A stretch of 42,320 nucleotides of DNA from Chitinimonas sp. BJB300 (GTDB taxonomy: Bacteria > Pseudomonadota > Gammaproteobacteria > Burkholderiales > Chitinimonadaceae). The position numbers and the translations under genes are program-made. Positions 26,810 to 35,764 of the stretch are shown here, one piece after another (the stretch's first letter is position 1; each line of letters opens with the position of its first letter). The notes beneath the pieces were generated by a model. The model saw only the letters and a list, made by a program, of their open reading frames with translations, was not told the origin of the DNA and searched no databases. The stretch spans positions 1-42,320 of the forward strand of contig NZ_PDZH01000029.1 in NCBI RefSeq assembly GCF_002735695.1. Reading direction: 5' to 3'.

Positions 26810-27076
26810 TTACTTCTTGCCAGCCTGGGTGCTGCCACCCATTTTTTCACACGTACCCTTGGCGACATATTTCCATTCGTTTGGGTCATTGTCGGCCTTG
26901 GCTTGGCCGGCGCAGCTATGGCTGCCGTTGGTAGCGGCACAGTCGTTTTTGCCGGCCTTGGCAACACCGTAACATTTTTCCTTGGCGGCCTTATCGTCGG
27001 CCATTGCACCGGTGGAAAGGCCCATGGCGATCAAACTGCCGATTGCACCGGCGATGAGGGCTTGTTTCTTGTCCAT
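26810..27076 (-). CDS. bufA: DUF2282 precursor peptide (BufA type, bufferin)
   Basis: An 88-residue protein with a Sec-type signal sequence (basic MDKK, hydrophobic core, cleavage after GAMA at about residue 26). The mature part of about 60 residues holds exactly four cysteines: Cys35 in [14 protein letters not shown], Cys46, Cys55 in GSHSC and Cys76 in [11 protein letters not shown]. This is the DUF2282 pattern of bufferins, ribosomally made peptides whose cysteines are modified by the DUF692 enzyme and which bind copper in the periplasm. AGGAG lies 6 bases before the ATG. Copper as the ligand is family knowledge, not visible here. Confidence 0.9.
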   Translation of the reverse strand: MDKKQALIAGAIGSLIAMGLSTGAMADDKAAKEKCYGVAKAGKNDCAATNGSHSCAGQAKADNDPNEWKYVAKGTCEKMGGSTQAGKK

Positions 27077-27131
27077 TTCAAACTCCTGTTTATATAAAAG
27101 GTAAGGCGGTTACGTTTGTACCGTGAGCCTT

Positions 27132-27159
27132 GGTCGAGCATAGCCCAGGATTCATTACA
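27132..27159 (-). promoter_or_regulatory. Possible ECF-type promoter of the buf operon
   Basis: On the minus strand TGTAATGAA (27151-27159) is followed at a promoter-like distance by TCGACC (27132-27137), resembling the GTAA.../CG... pattern of extracytoplasmic sigma factors that drive some DUF2282 operons. No sigma or anti-sigma gene lies in the window. Weakly supported. Confidence 0.25.
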
Positions 27160-27252
27160 CGCGACCGTCAAAATGATTTTTGCATGGTTGGGTGAACGGG
27201 TGCTGAATTGGTTCACGATCACAGCATGCTTTTGGTAATACATTGATTGGTA

Positions 27253-28245
27253 TCAGACTACTGCGTTTTTCAAGGACTCACCGGCATCAAAGGCACGGGC
27301 GTTGTCCAGCGTGGTATTGGCGATATTGGCTAGCGCTTCACGTGTCAGAAAACCTTGGTGGGAAGTAATCAAAACATTGGGCAGGGTAATCAGTCTGGCC
27401 AGCTGGTCATCGGCAATGCCGCTACTGGACAGGTCTTCGAAGAACACACCTTCTTCCAATTCATACACATCTAATGCTACACCGCCAAGCTGGCCTGACT
27501 TCAAGGCCTGGATGAGGGCTGGCGTATCAATGAGTCCTCCACGACTGGTATTCACCAGAATGGCCCCTGGTTTCATGCGGGCGAGGCTGGCGGTGTTGAT
27601 CAGATGGTGGCTTTGTGGACTCAAGGGGAGATGCAAGGAGACTATGTCGGCTTCGCCGAACAGGGTGTCGAGCGGCGAATAGGTGGCCCTAATCTCCGTT
27701 GCAAAGGCGGTATCGGGATAGGGGTCGGCCAGCAACACACGGCAGCCGAAGCCTGCAGCAATGCGTGCGGCGACCCGACCTATCTTGCCGGTGCCGACAA
27801 TGCCAAAGGTTTTGCCATGCAAATCGAACCCCACTAGGCCGGCAAGTGAAAAATCGGCTTCGCGCACGCGGTTGAAAGCACGGTGTGTTTTGCGCACCAA
27901 GGTCAGCAGCAGGGCGAAGGTGTGCTCCGCTACCGCATGCGGTGAATAGGCTGGTACACGGGTGACCGTAATATCACAGGCTTTGGCGGCGGCAAGGTCG
28001 ATGCCGTTGAAGCCGGCTGCTCGCAGCGTAACCAATCGCGTGCCGCCTTTGGCGAGCTGAGCTAGTGTATCGGCATCAAGCCGACAGTTTACAAAAGGAC
28101 AGACCGCGTCAAAGCCTTGAGCCAGCGGGGCTGTACCCGCATTCAGACGCGCTTCGAAATAGTTAAGGGTGTGTTTGAAGCGAGTATTGGCGGTTTCTAA
28201 CGCGGCTTGGTCGTATGGATGGGTGTCAAAGACTGCAATTTTCAT
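27253..28245 (-). CDS. ldhA: D-lactate dehydrogenase (D-2-hydroxyacid dehydrogenase family)
   Basis: NAD-dependent reduction of pyruvate to D-lactate in fermentation. A 330-residue protein beginning MKIAVFDTHPYDQ, like LdhA. The Rossmann loop is FGIVGTGKIGRVAARIA (about 147-163); catalytic residues lie in VNTSRGGLIDT (Arg region), LDVYELEEGVFFED (Glu) and LITSHQGFLTREAL (His). The stretch VYELEEGVFFEDLSSSGIADDQLARL is specific to D-lactate dehydrogenases. Its start overlaps the stop of the upstream solute-binding gene by four bases. Confidence 0.93.
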   Translation of the reverse strand: MKIAVFDTHPYDQAALETANTRFKHTLNYFEARLNAGTAPLAQGFDAVCPFVNCRLDADTLAQLAKGGTRLVTLRAAGFNGIDLAAAKACDITVTRVPAYSPHAVAEHTFALLLTLVRKTHRAFNRVREADFSLAGLVGFDLHGKTFGIVGTGKIGRVAARIAAGFGCRVLLADPYPDTAFATEIRATYSPLDTLFGEADIVSLHLPLSPQSHHLINTASLARMKPGAILVNTSRGGLIDTPALIQALKSGQLGGVALDVYELEEGVFFEDLSSSGIADDQLARLITLPNVLITSHQGFLTREALANIANTTLDNARAFDAGESLKNAVV

Positions 28246-28976
28246 TCTATTTGATACTTACGTTTGAGGGGCTCGAGGGCGTTGCGGGTTTGCAGGCGCT
28301 CGAAAGCGCTTTGTAGCCGCTGCACCATTTCTGGGTCAGATTGGCGGTTTAGGCCAAAATAATACCCATCAGTTCGTTTGCTAATGACCAACTCGGTGAC
28401 AAGCTGGTCTGCGGCCATTTCGGTACGACTTGCCACATATCGCAACATGGTGGGGTTGCCGACAACGAAATCCACCGATTTTAGCTGAAGCAGTTTTATC
28501 AAATCGTTTCGCTTATCGACTGGAATCAGGTTGAAACCACGTACAAATCCTTGAGCTAGGAGTGTTTCCATGCCAACGTCGCCATTCAGGGCGGCAACGC
28601 GGAAGCGGCGTGCATCGGCTAGGGTGGGCGCGCGCGCTTCCGAATCATTAAGGCGCATCAAGGCAGTTACGCGCGGGGCGTACGGTCCCACCCAGTGGAA
28701 GAAGTTCTCGCGCTCCGGTGTGCGGGCGATCGTGAAAACGAGGGTATCTGGCTGTTGCTTGGTCAGACTCAGCGCGCGTGCCCAGGGCATCAACTCCAGT
28801 TTGTATTCCTGGTGTGCCTCGCGCATCAGCAAGCTCAATACCTCTACCGCATAGCCGCTGGGCTCACCCTGCTCGTTAAGCATGTTGAACGGGGGCAGAT
28901 CTTCCGTATAGGCATGCAGCCCCCCGGCATGTACCGCCAAGCAAAGCAGGAAAGCCAGCAAGGTACGGGCAAACAT
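28242..28976 (-). CDS. Periplasmic solute-binding protein, amino-acid type (SBP_bac_3)
   Basis: A 244-residue protein with a signal peptide (MFARTLLAFLLCLAVHAGGLHA) followed by YTEDLPPFNMLNEQGEPSGYAVEVLSLLMREA, the opening of family 3 solute-binding domains. WARALSLTKQQPDTLVFTIARTPERE and VDFVVGNPTMLRY are also typical. No permease or ATPase gene adjoins it, so it may be an orphan receptor-like protein; the ligand is unknown. It overlaps ldhA by four bases (ATGA), which is unexpected for a binding protein and a fermentation enzyme. Confidence 0.8.
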   Translation of the reverse strand: MFARTLLAFLLCLAVHAGGLHAYTEDLPPFNMLNEQGEPSGYAVEVLSLLMREAHQEYKLELMPWARALSLTKQQPDTLVFTIARTPERENFFHWVGPYAPRVTALMRLNDSEARAPTLADARRFRVAALNGDVGMETLLAQGFVRGFNLIPVDKRNDLIKLLQLKSVDFVVGNPTMLRYVASRTEMAADQLVTELVISKRTDGYYFGLNRQSDPEMVQRLQSAFERLQTRNALEPLKRKYQIE

Positions 28977-29047
28977 GGTCTACGTCGCCTTGGTAGATGG
29001 GATAGGGCCAGTATAATCAGGCGATTCAATTTTATCCGTGGATTCTT

Positions 29048-30046
29048 ATGCCTCCCCACACCGCCTGCGATCTGGCGCCGCTACATACTCTGGGCTTGCA
29101 TGCCCAGGCTCGACATTTGGTCCACTTTACCGATAACCAGCAACTCGAAGCGCTGTTGGCAGAGGCGGAGCGTCCATTGCGGGTATTGGGAAGCGGTAGC
29201 AATCTGGTGCCGGGCGAGATGGTGGACGGCACCGTGATAAGGGTGGAACTGACTGGCCGTACCTTGCTGGGAGAGGATGAAGATGCATGGTATGTGGCTG
29301 CCGCCGCGGGTGAAAGCTGGCACGAGTTTGTACAGTGGACCTTGGCGCAAGGTTGGCCAGGGCTGGAAAACCTGTCGTTGATACCCGGCACCGTGGGGGC
29401 TGCACCGATTCAGAATATCGGCGCTTATGGCGTGGAATTAAAAGATCGATTTCATGGTTTGGCCGCGTTGAATCTGGAGGATGGTTCTACCTGTCTTTTT
29501 ACCCCCGATCATTGCGATTTTGGCTACCGCGATAGCATCTTCAAACAGGGACAAGCTGGTCGATGGTTAATTACGGAAGTTTTGTTCCGTTTACCCAAGC
29601 AATGGGAAGCCCGGCTCGATTATGGTGATTTGCGTTCTCGACTTGAAGGACGGGAAATAACCCCGCAAGCAGTGGCCGAGGCGGTAGTTGCTATGCGGCA
29701 GAGCAAACTGCCCGACCCGGCGGTGATCGGCAATGCAGGGAGTTTTTTCCACAACCCGGTAGTCAGCAGCGAACAGGCGGCAGACTTGCGCCAGCGCTTT
29801 CCCGATCTGGTTGCCTATCCTCAGCCCGATGGCCGGGTGAAGTTGGCGGCGGGTTGGTTGATTGAGCAGGTTGGTTGGAAAGGCCGGCAGTTGGGGCCGG
29901 TGGGAATGTATGAAAAACAGGCGCTGGTCATGGTGAATCACGGCGGTGCTTCCGCTGCTGATGTAAAAGCCCTCATGCAAGCCGTACAAGCCGATGTGAT
30001 GGCGCGTTTTGGTGTGCCGTTGAGCCCTGAACCAATCTGGTGGTAG
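29048..30046 (+). CDS. murB: UDP-N-acetylenolpyruvoylglucosamine reductase MurB (type I)
   Basis: FAD enzyme that reduces UDP-GlcNAc-enolpyruvate to UDP-MurNAc, the second committed step of peptidoglycan synthesis. The 332 residues match type I MurB. Segments seen: LRVLGSGSNLV (FAD binding), NLSLIPGTVGAAPIQNIGAYGVEL, FGYRDSIFK with the tyrosine loop of type I, GNAGSFFHNPVV with the catalytic serine, and AGWLIEQVGWKG. It lies 71 bases from the divergent solute-binding gene and 6 bases before the broken P-loop gene. Confidence 0.96.
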   Translation: MPPHTACDLAPLHTLGLHAQARHLVHFTDNQQLEALLAEAERPLRVLGSGSNLVPGEMVDGTVIRVELTGRTLLGEDEDAWYVAAAAGESWHEFVQWTLAQGWPGLENLSLIPGTVGAAPIQNIGAYGVELKDRFHGLAALNLEDGSTCLFTPDHCDFGYRDSIFKQGQAGRWLITEVLFRLPKQWEARLDYGDLRSRLEGREITPQAVAEAVVAMRQSKLPDPAVIGNAGSFFHNPVVSSEQAADLRQRFPDLVAYPQPDGRVKLAAGWLIEQVGWKGRQLGPVGMYEKQALVMVNHGGASAADVKALMQAVQADVMARFGVPLSPEPIWW

Positions 30047-30052
30047 CGCCCG

Positions 30053-30762
30053 GTGCGACGCATATGGATTACAGCCACCACGGGTACGGGTAAGACCACC
30101 TTGGCGCGGGAACTAAGCCAACGCTGGGACTTGGCGCATATTGAACTGGATGCCCTTTATTGGGGGCCAGATTGGCAACCGGCCAAGCCTGACGTATTTC
30201 GTCAACGGGTGGCGCAAGCTATTCAAGCACCCGCCTGGGTAATTGACGGTAACTATTCAGCAGTGCGTGATTTGTACGTGGAACAACTGGAATTGGTGAT
30301 CTGGCTTGATTATGGTTTTTGGCGCAATCTGTCGCGCTTGCTGTGGCGTACCATTTGCCGTATCAGTACGGCGGAACCGCTGTGGGCCGGGAGTCGGGAA
30401 GGTTTAGGTAAAGTGCTGAGAACTTGTCTAAAGTCTCGCGAGCTAGGGCAAGATAAGGCGAAAACAGCTGAGGAAGCGGAGTTTACAAGTGGTAAATGAG
30501 CATTCCGTGGGTGTTTTCAACGCCATATTGCCGACGCACAGCAGACTTTAGACAGGTTCTGAGCCGCGACTCCATCCTGCTTTGGTTCTTCCAAACCTAC
30601 TGGCGTCGACGGCGCGAATTACCTGTGTTCTTGGATGGTCTGGCTGCGCGCGGTGTGTTGATACAGCGCTTGCGTTCGCCTACAGACTTGGAAGCTTGGC
30701 TAGCCAGATTCCCCAGTCCTTTGGCGCAAGTATCGGGCAAGTGTCAGAGTAATGCCTGGTAA
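30053..30762 (+). pseudogene. P-loop kinase-like protein disrupted by a 138-bp MITE
   Basis: The first part (121 codons from a GTG at 30053) has a Walker A motif TTGTGKTTLAREL, LDALYWGPDW and WVIDGNY, like the adenylate-kinase-related FlaR/topology-modulation P-loop proteins. After GSREGLGKVL the frame enters MITE sequence and stops at 30499. Removing the element and one CTGAG repeat restores the frame as VLSRDSILLWFFQTYWRRRRE, giving 188 residues ending LEAWLARFPSPLAQVSGKCQSNAW at 30762. RDSILLWFF.T is the usual family C-terminus, so the gene was intact before insertion. It starts 6 bases after murB and was probably co-transcribed. The N-terminal fragment might still be made. Confidence 0.88.
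30421..30558. mobile_element. 138-bp non-autonomous MITE inside the P-loop gene
   Basis: The ends are AACTTGTCTAAAGTC (30421-30435) and, inverted, GACTTTAGACAGGTT (30544-30558), 15-bp terminal repeats with one mismatch. The element is flanked by CTGAG on both sides (30416-30420 and 30559-30563). Alternatively it can be read as G-AACTTG...GGTT-C with a 3-bp TGA duplication. It encodes no transposase, so it depends on one elsewhere; a CTNAG/TNA target would fit the IS5 superfamily (inference). Confidence 0.88.
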
Positions 30763-30846
30763 TTGCCGTTGACGTAACTCGCGAGTAACATCGCGCGCTT
30801 TTCCACACCCCTGCCGGGTAATCCTTGGCTGAACGGAAGGAACCCT

Positions 30847-31857
30847 ATGTTTTCCTTTGTCCTCAGGAAATTGGCGACGGTCATTCCGACTTTCATCGGC
30901 ATCACGCTGGTCGCTTTCGCTCTGATCCGCATGATTCCGGGCGATCCGATCGAGGTCATGGTCGGCGAACGCCGGCTTGACCCTGAGATGCATGCCGCAG
31001 CGATGAAGCGACTTGGTCTCGACCAGCCCTTGCATGTGCAATACCTCACTTACCTGAGCAAGTTGACCGAGGGTGATCTGGGCATGAGTCTGGTTACTCG
31101 TGAGCCTGTGACCAAGGAATTCCTCACCTTGTTCCCCGCCACGGTGGAGTTGGCGATTTGTGCATTGATCTTTGCGGTGTTGCTGGGCCTGCCGGCCGGC
31201 ATGATTGCTGGGTTGAAGCGTGGTTCGGTCTTCGACCATGGTGTGATGGGGGTGGCCATGACTGGCTATTCCATGCCCATCTTCTGGTGGGGGTTGATTC
31301 TGATCATGTTTTTTTCGGTGCAGCTAGGTATTACGCCGGTATCGGGTCGCATTGCCATTGAGTACGACATTCCAGTACGCACCGGCTTTTTGTTGATCGA
31401 TAGCTGGTACTCGGGTGAAGAGGGCGCATTCAAGTCTGCATTGATGCACTTGATTCTGCCCACTGTTGTGCTTGGCACCATTCCGTTGGCAGTGATTGCA
31501 CGGATGACCCGTTCCTCGATGCTGGAAGTACTGCGTGAAGACTATATCCGCACTGCCCGCGCCAAGGGCTTGGCGCCTGTACGCGTTGTGGTGATACATG
31601 CTTTGCGTAATGCGCTTATCCCAGTCGTTACAGTGATTGGCCTACAAACCGGTACGTTATTGGCTGGCGCGGTGCTGACTGAAACCATCTTCTCCTGGCC
31701 TGGCATTGGTAAATGGTTGGTTGATTCGATTTCACGCCGAGATTACCCGGTGGTGCAGGCAGGCATCCTGGTGTCGGCCACCATTTTTATCGTGGTGAAC
31801 CTCATCGTGGATATTCTCTACGGCGTGATTAATCCGCGTATCCGCTCGGCAAAATAA
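30847..31857 (+). CDS. dppB: Dipeptide ABC transporter permease DppB
   Basis: A 336-residue inner-membrane permease with about six hydrophobic segments; the first spans residues 10-30 (VIPTFIGITLVAFALIRMIPGDP). The EAA-type loop that contacts the ATPases is DYIRTARAKGLAPVRVVVIHALRNALIP (about 230-257). AAGGAA precedes the ATG by 5 bases. It starts a dppB-dppC-dppD-dppF run; the periplasmic binding protein DppA is not present nearby. Substrate could be dipeptides or oligopeptides. Confidence 0.93.
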   Translation: MFSFVLRKLATVIPTFIGITLVAFALIRMIPGDPIEVMVGERRLDPEMHAAAMKRLGLDQPLHVQYLTYLSKLTEGDLGMSLVTREPVTKEFLTLFPATVELAICALIFAVLLGLPAGMIAGLKRGSVFDHGVMGVAMTGYSMPIFWWGLILIMFFSVQLGITPVSGRIAIEYDIPVRTGFLLIDSWYSGEEGAFKSALMHLILPTVVLGTIPLAVIARMTRSSMLEVLREDYIRTARAKGLAPVRVVVIHALRNALIPVVTVIGLQTGTLLAGAVLTETIFSWPGIGKWLVDSISRRDYPVVQAGILVSATIFIVVNLIVDILYGVINPRIRSAK

Positions 31858-31867
31858 GGACTGCACC

Positions 31868-32773
31868 ATGACGACATCGGTTCAAGCCGTCGAGACCGTG
31901 CCGAGTTTTCCTTCCCCGTTGAAGGAATTCTGGCAGAGCTTCTCGGCCAACAAGGGCGCGCTGGTAGCCTCGTTCATTTTCCTGTTCATTCTGTTTTGTG
32001 CGCTATTCGCCGATGTAATCGCGCCACACAGCCCGATCGAACAATACCGCGACCATATGCTGACGCCGCCTTCCTGGGCGAAGGATGGTCTGCAAACCTA
32101 TCTGCTGGGTACGGACGAATTGGGCCGCGATATTCTGTCGCGCCTTATCCATGGGGCGCGCGTTTCGTTGATGATCGCCTTCATGTCGGTTGTCATGTCG
32201 ATGATCCCGGGGGTGGTGCTGGGCTTGTTGGCAGCTTTCTTCCAGCGTTATCTCAGTCCGGCCATCATGCGTTTGATGGACATCATGTTGGCTTTGCCGT
32301 CGCTGCTGCTGGCGATTTGCATCATCACCATCCTCGGGCCTGGGTTGATCAATACCATGATCGCCATCGCCATCGGCACCTTGCCGAGTTATGTGCGGCT
32401 GACCCGCGCTGCTGCCATGGCCGAGATCAACAAGGAATATGTCACAGCCAGCCGGGTTGCCGGTGCGGGCACCTTGCGGCTGATGTTTGTCACCGTATTG
32501 CCCAACTGCATGGCTCCTTTGATTGTGAATGCCACGCTGGGATTCTCCAGCGCCGTGTTGGAAGCCGCTGCGCTGGGCTTTCTGGGCCTTGGTGTACAGC
32601 CGCCAACACCGGAATGGGGCACCATGCTCTCTGCAGCACGAGACTATATCGAGCGTGCGCCTTGGGTTGTCACCATGCCTGGCCTGACGATTCTTGTCTC
32701 GGTATTGTCCATCAACTTGATGGGCGATGGCCTGCGCGATGCGCTCGACCCGCGCCTGAAGCGTGCAGCGTAG
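31868..32773 (+). CDS. dppC: Dipeptide ABC transporter permease DppC
   Basis: A 301-residue permease partner of DppB. It has the N-terminal OppC/DppC domain (FWQSFSANKGALVASFIFLFILFCALFADVIAPHSP), TYLLGTDELGRDILSRLIHGARVSL, and the EAA loop EYVTASRVAGAGTLRLMFVTVLPNCMAPL. About six membrane segments. It starts 10 bases after dppB. A 184-bp gap follows before dppD. Confidence 0.93.
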   Translation: MTTSVQAVETVPSFPSPLKEFWQSFSANKGALVASFIFLFILFCALFADVIAPHSPIEQYRDHMLTPPSWAKDGLQTYLLGTDELGRDILSRLIHGARVSLMIAFMSVVMSMIPGVVLGLLAAFFQRYLSPAIMRLMDIMLALPSLLLAICIITILGPGLINTMIAIAIGTLPSYVRLTRAAAMAEINKEYVTASRVAGAGTLRLMFVTVLPNCMAPLIVNATLGFSSAVLEAAALGFLGLGVQPPTPEWGTMLSAARDYIERAPWVVTMPGLTILVSVLSINLMGDGLRDALDPRLKRAA

Positions 32774-32957
32774 GGGCGTAAGTCATGTATCTCTGCCCCA
32801 ATTTCATCACTACGCCCAGCAAAGCCGGGCGCCCGAGTGCGACGGGAACCCGACCCGTTCTCGCTGATTTGTTCCACTCCCCCCGCCCTCGCCACCGCGA
32901 GGGAGCCTCACTGTCGCTTGCGGGTGTTTGCCCGCTCGCGGCTATGGAGAGCGCTAC
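32774..32957. other. GC-rich non-coding spacer inside the dpp operon
   Basis: The 184 bases between dppC and dppD hold several stem-loops, including a perfect CCCTCGC/GCGAGGG hairpin with a 4-base loop and a GCGGGTGTTTGCCCGC arm. There is no T run, so it is not an intrinsic terminator. It may be a REP-like element that protects the upstream message or weakens expression of the ATPase genes. Confidence 0.5.
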
Positions 32958-33935
32958 ATGAGTCTGTTGAAAATAAAAAACTTGCGCGTCGAATTCGGCT
33001 CGAAAGCGCATCCCTTCCCAGCGGTGGACGGTCTGGATTTTGAGATCGAGCGCGGTGAGTTGGTCGGTATCGTGGGTGAGTCGGGGTCTGGCAAGTCGGT
33101 GACCATGATGGCGCTGATGGGCTTGATCGATGCTCCTGGGCGAGTAACGGCCGATGAGTTGGTGTTCGACGGCCACGATCTGCTTAAACTGTCGGCCAGC
33201 CAGCGGCGCAAGATTGTCGGCAAAGACATCTCGATGATCTTCCAGGATGCGCTGACCAGCCTGAACCCGGCCTACACGGTGGGGTTCCAGATCAAGGAGT
33301 CGCTTAAAGTCCATATGGGCCTGCGTGGCTCAGCACTCGATAAGCGTGCATTGGAACTCCTGGAACTGGTCGAGATTCCCGATGCTAAGAGCCGCCTGAA
33401 TGCGTATCCGCACCAATTGTCGGGTGGTATGAACCAACGGGTGATGATCGCCGTTGCCATTGCCTGCAACCCTAAGCTGTTGATTGCCGATGAACCGACG
33501 ACAGCGCTCGATGTCACCATCCAGGCCCAGATCATGGACCTGCTGGAGCGGTTGCAAAAAGAGCACAACATGGGTTTGATCATGATTACCCATGACTTGG
33601 CAGTGGTGGCAGAAATGGCCAAACGCATCTGTGTGATGTATGCAGGCCAAGTGGTGGAAGAAGCGCCGGTGGCGCAGCTATTCCGCACCCCGCATCATCC
33701 TTACACTCAAGCGCTGCTCGATGCGATTCCTGAGCACAACAAAGGTGCAAAGCGTTTGTCCGCCTTGGCGGGGATTGTGCCTGGCCACTACGACCGGCCG
33801 AAAGGTTGCTTGTTGAGCCCGCGTTGCCGCTATGTGCAGGACCGGTGCCGCATTGAGCGCCCGCAACTATTGGGTGAAGCTGGCCGTGTGCGCTGCTTCT
33901 TTCCTTTGAACGCCGAAGGGAGCAGTCATGTCTGA
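32958..33935 (+). CDS. dppD: Dipeptide ABC transporter ATP-binding protein DppD
   Basis: A 325-residue ABC ATPase: Walker A GESGSGKS (about 40-47), Q-loop [10 protein letters not shown], signature [12 protein letters not shown], Walker [13 protein letters not shown], switch histidine in MITHDLAVV. The C-terminal oligopeptide-transporter extension has cysteines in [15 protein letters not shown] and VRCFFP, which bind a 4Fe-4S cluster in this family. The ATG at 32958 has GGAGA 7 bases upstream. It overlaps dppF by 8 bases. Confidence 0.94.
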   Translation: MSLLKIKNLRVEFGSKAHPFPAVDGLDFEIERGELVGIVGESGSGKSVTMMALMGLIDAPGRVTADELVFDGHDLLKLSASQRRKIVGKDISMIFQDALTSLNPAYTVGFQIKESLKVHMGLRGSALDKRALELLELVEIPDAKSRLNAYPHQLSGGMNQRVMIAVAIACNPKLLIADEPTTALDVTIQAQIMDLLERLQKEHNMGLIMITHDLAVVAEMAKRICVMYAGQVVEEAPVAQLFRTPHHPYTQALLDAIPEHNKGAKRLSALAGIVPGHYDRPKGCLLSPRCRYVQDRCRIERPQLLGEAGRVRCFFPLNAEGSSHV

Positions 33936-34911
33936 TCTCAAACAGGATTTGTTGGTTGCCCGTGACCTGACCCGCTACTACGAAGTCAGCCGCGGTTTCT
34001 TGAAGGGGCAGGCAACCGTGAAGGCGCTCAATGGCGTGTCCTTTAGTTTGCAAGCCAAGCGCACGCTGGCGGTTGTGGGCGAATCGGGTTGCGGCAAATC
34101 GACCCTGGCGCGTCAACTCACCATGATTGAACCAGCCACCTCAGGCACGTTGGATATTGACGGGGTAGATGTGGCCAAGGCCAGCCATGCCACGTTGAAG
34201 ACCATGCGCAGCAAGGTGCAGATGGTATTCCAGAATCCGTATGCCTCGTTGAATCCACGCAAGACCATCGTCGATACGTTGGACGAGCCGATGATGATCA
34301 ACACCGCGCTGTCCAAAGCCGAGCGGCGCGAGAAGATTGACGCCATGGTCGCCAAGGTGGGTTTGCGGCCCGAGCATGTACGCCGCTATCCGCATATGTT
34401 CTCCGGCGGTCAGCGCCAGCGTATCGCCATCGCCCGCGCCATGATTCTGAATCCGAAGATCGTGGTGGCTGACGAGCCGGTTTCGGCGCTTGATGTCTCG
34501 ATCCAGGCGCAGATACTGAATCTGTTCATGGACCTGCAGGACGAGTTCAACACGGGCTACGTGTTTATCTCGCACAACCTCAGCGTGGTCGAGCACGTCG
34601 CAGATGACTTGATGGTGATGTATTTGGGGTCAACGGTGGAATATGGTAGCAAGGCCAGCATCTACGCCAAGCCGCTGCACCCTTACACGCAAGCCTTGAT
34701 GAGCGCGACGCCTGCCATTCGCGAGGAAGACCGCCGTCTCAAGATCAAGATCACCGGCGAGTTGCCCAGCCCGCTAAATCCACCGTCGGGCTGTACCTTC
34801 CACAAGCGTTGCCCGTATGTGGTGGACCGCTGCAAGTCCGAAGTGCCGATGTTGAGGCAAGTGGACGACAGGTTGGTGGCTTGCCACCGGGCCGAGGAAG
34901 TCAATGTTTGA
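33928..34911 (+). CDS. dppF: Dipeptide ABC transporter ATP-binding protein DppF
   Basis: A 327-residue ABC ATPase that pairs with DppD. Walker [16 protein letters not shown]-loop [14 protein letters not shown], signature [15 protein letters not shown], Walker [14 protein letters not shown], histidine in FISHNLSVV. The C-terminal cysteine extension is [19 protein letters not shown]...VACHRAEE. The start overlaps the dppD end, and a terminator follows, so it closes the operon. Confidence 0.94.
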   Translation: MSDLKQDLLVARDLTRYYEVSRGFLKGQATVKALNGVSFSLQAKRTLAVVGESGCGKSTLARQLTMIEPATSGTLDIDGVDVAKASHATLKTMRSKVQMVFQNPYASLNPRKTIVDTLDEPMMINTALSKAERREKIDAMVAKVGLRPEHVRRYPHMFSGGQRQRIAIARAMILNPKIVVADEPVSALDVSIQAQILNLFMDLQDEFNTGYVFISHNLSVVEHVADDLMVMYLGSTVEYGSKASIYAKPLHPYTQALMSATPAIREEDRRLKIKITGELPSPLNPPSGCTFHKRCPYVVDRCKSEVPMLRQVDDRLVACHRAEEVNV

Positions 34912-34922
34912 CCAGACATCAC

Positions 34923-34952
34923 AGAAAGCCACCGTTGGGTGGCTTTCTTTTT
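34923..34952 (+). terminator. Intrinsic terminator of the dpp operon
   Basis: AGAAAGCCACC pairs with GGTGGCTTTCT around GTTG, followed by TTTT. It begins 12 bases after the dppF stop. Confidence 0.92.
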
Positions 34953-35121
34953 AAACTCGCTGCAATGTGCCGAGATAGGTTGTCGTGTTGAGACATTGGT
35001 GGATTTCAATTGCCCATGTATAGGCAATTTTGGTCGTCCCGAAACTTTCATGAGGCTGTCTTATCGGCGCGACGGGCGTAATCGCCTAGAATGGGCGACC
35101 TCAGGGGAAAGAGATGCAACC

Positions 35122-35619
35122 ATGACGAAACGAGCGGTATACGCGGGTAGCTTTGATCCGGTCACCAATGGTCATCTGTGGATGATCGAGCAGGGCTACG
35201 AATTGTTCGATGAGATGATCGTCGCCATTGGTGTGAATCCAGACAAGAAAAGCACCTTCACGGTGGAAGAGCGCGAGGCGATGTTGCGTGAATGTACAGC
35301 GCATCTGCCGCGACTGAAGTTGGCCAGTTTCGAGAACCAATTCCTGGTCAACTATGCCCAGAGTATGGGCGCCAACTACATTCTGCGCGGCATCCGCACC
35401 GCCAGCGATTATGAATTCGAGCGCACCATGCGCTATGTGAATGCCGACCTGGTGCCCAGCATCGATACCATTTTCTTGATGCCGCCGCGCGAGATCGCCG
35501 AGGTAAGCTCGACCATGATCAAAGGCCTTGTCGGGCCAACCGGTTGGGAAGGTGTGCTACGAAAATATGTGCCGGCCCCGGTTCATCGCCGCTTTATCGA
35601 GATGTCCCTACGTAGCTAG
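35122..35619 (+). CDS. CoaD-like nucleotidyltransferase (pantetheine-phosphate adenylyltransferase family)
   Basis: A 165-residue protein with the nucleotidyltransferase motif [60 protein letters not shown] and [12 protein letters not shown]. CoaD makes dephospho-CoA from phosphopantetheine and ATP. Two departures from the housekeeping form: TNGHLWMI where most CoaD proteins have TNGHLDII, and no rsmD neighbour. A second, standard coaD may exist elsewhere in the genome. The ATG at 35122 gives the normal N-terminus; the open frame continues far upstream without support. Confidence 0.8.
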   Translation: MTKRAVYAGSFDPVTNGHLWMIEQGYELFDEMIVAIGVNPDKKSTFTVEEREAMLRECTAHLPRLKLASFENQFLVNYAQSMGANYILRGIRTASDYEFERTMRYVNADLVPSIDTIFLMPPREIAEVSSTMIKGLVGPTGWEGVLRKYVPAPVHRRFIEMSLRS

Positions 35620-35764
35620 GTTTGAGTTGATCAAGGGTGTTACTTCCCCTCATATGTTGAACACAACAGCCTAGCGCCCGTTGTTTGTTCAGACATGTTC
35701 ATCTATTTCATCGCTGTACTTTGCAATATCCCCTGCGCATCACGTGCATTTGAACGGAATCACC

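Noticed and set aside
31996-32781. A 261-codon open frame on the plus strand
   Set aside because: It is a frame-shifted shadow of dppC with His/Cys-rich translation and no ribosome site.
34923-35121. Extended N-terminus for the CoaD-like protein (open frame from 34939)
   Set aside because: It begins inside the dpp terminator and adds residues unlike the family; the ATG at 35122 starts exactly at the conserved fold.
35640-35700. Imperfect hairpin after the CoaD-like gene as a terminator
   Set aside because: The arms (around TGAACACAAC and GTTGTTTGTTCA) pair imperfectly and no T run follows.
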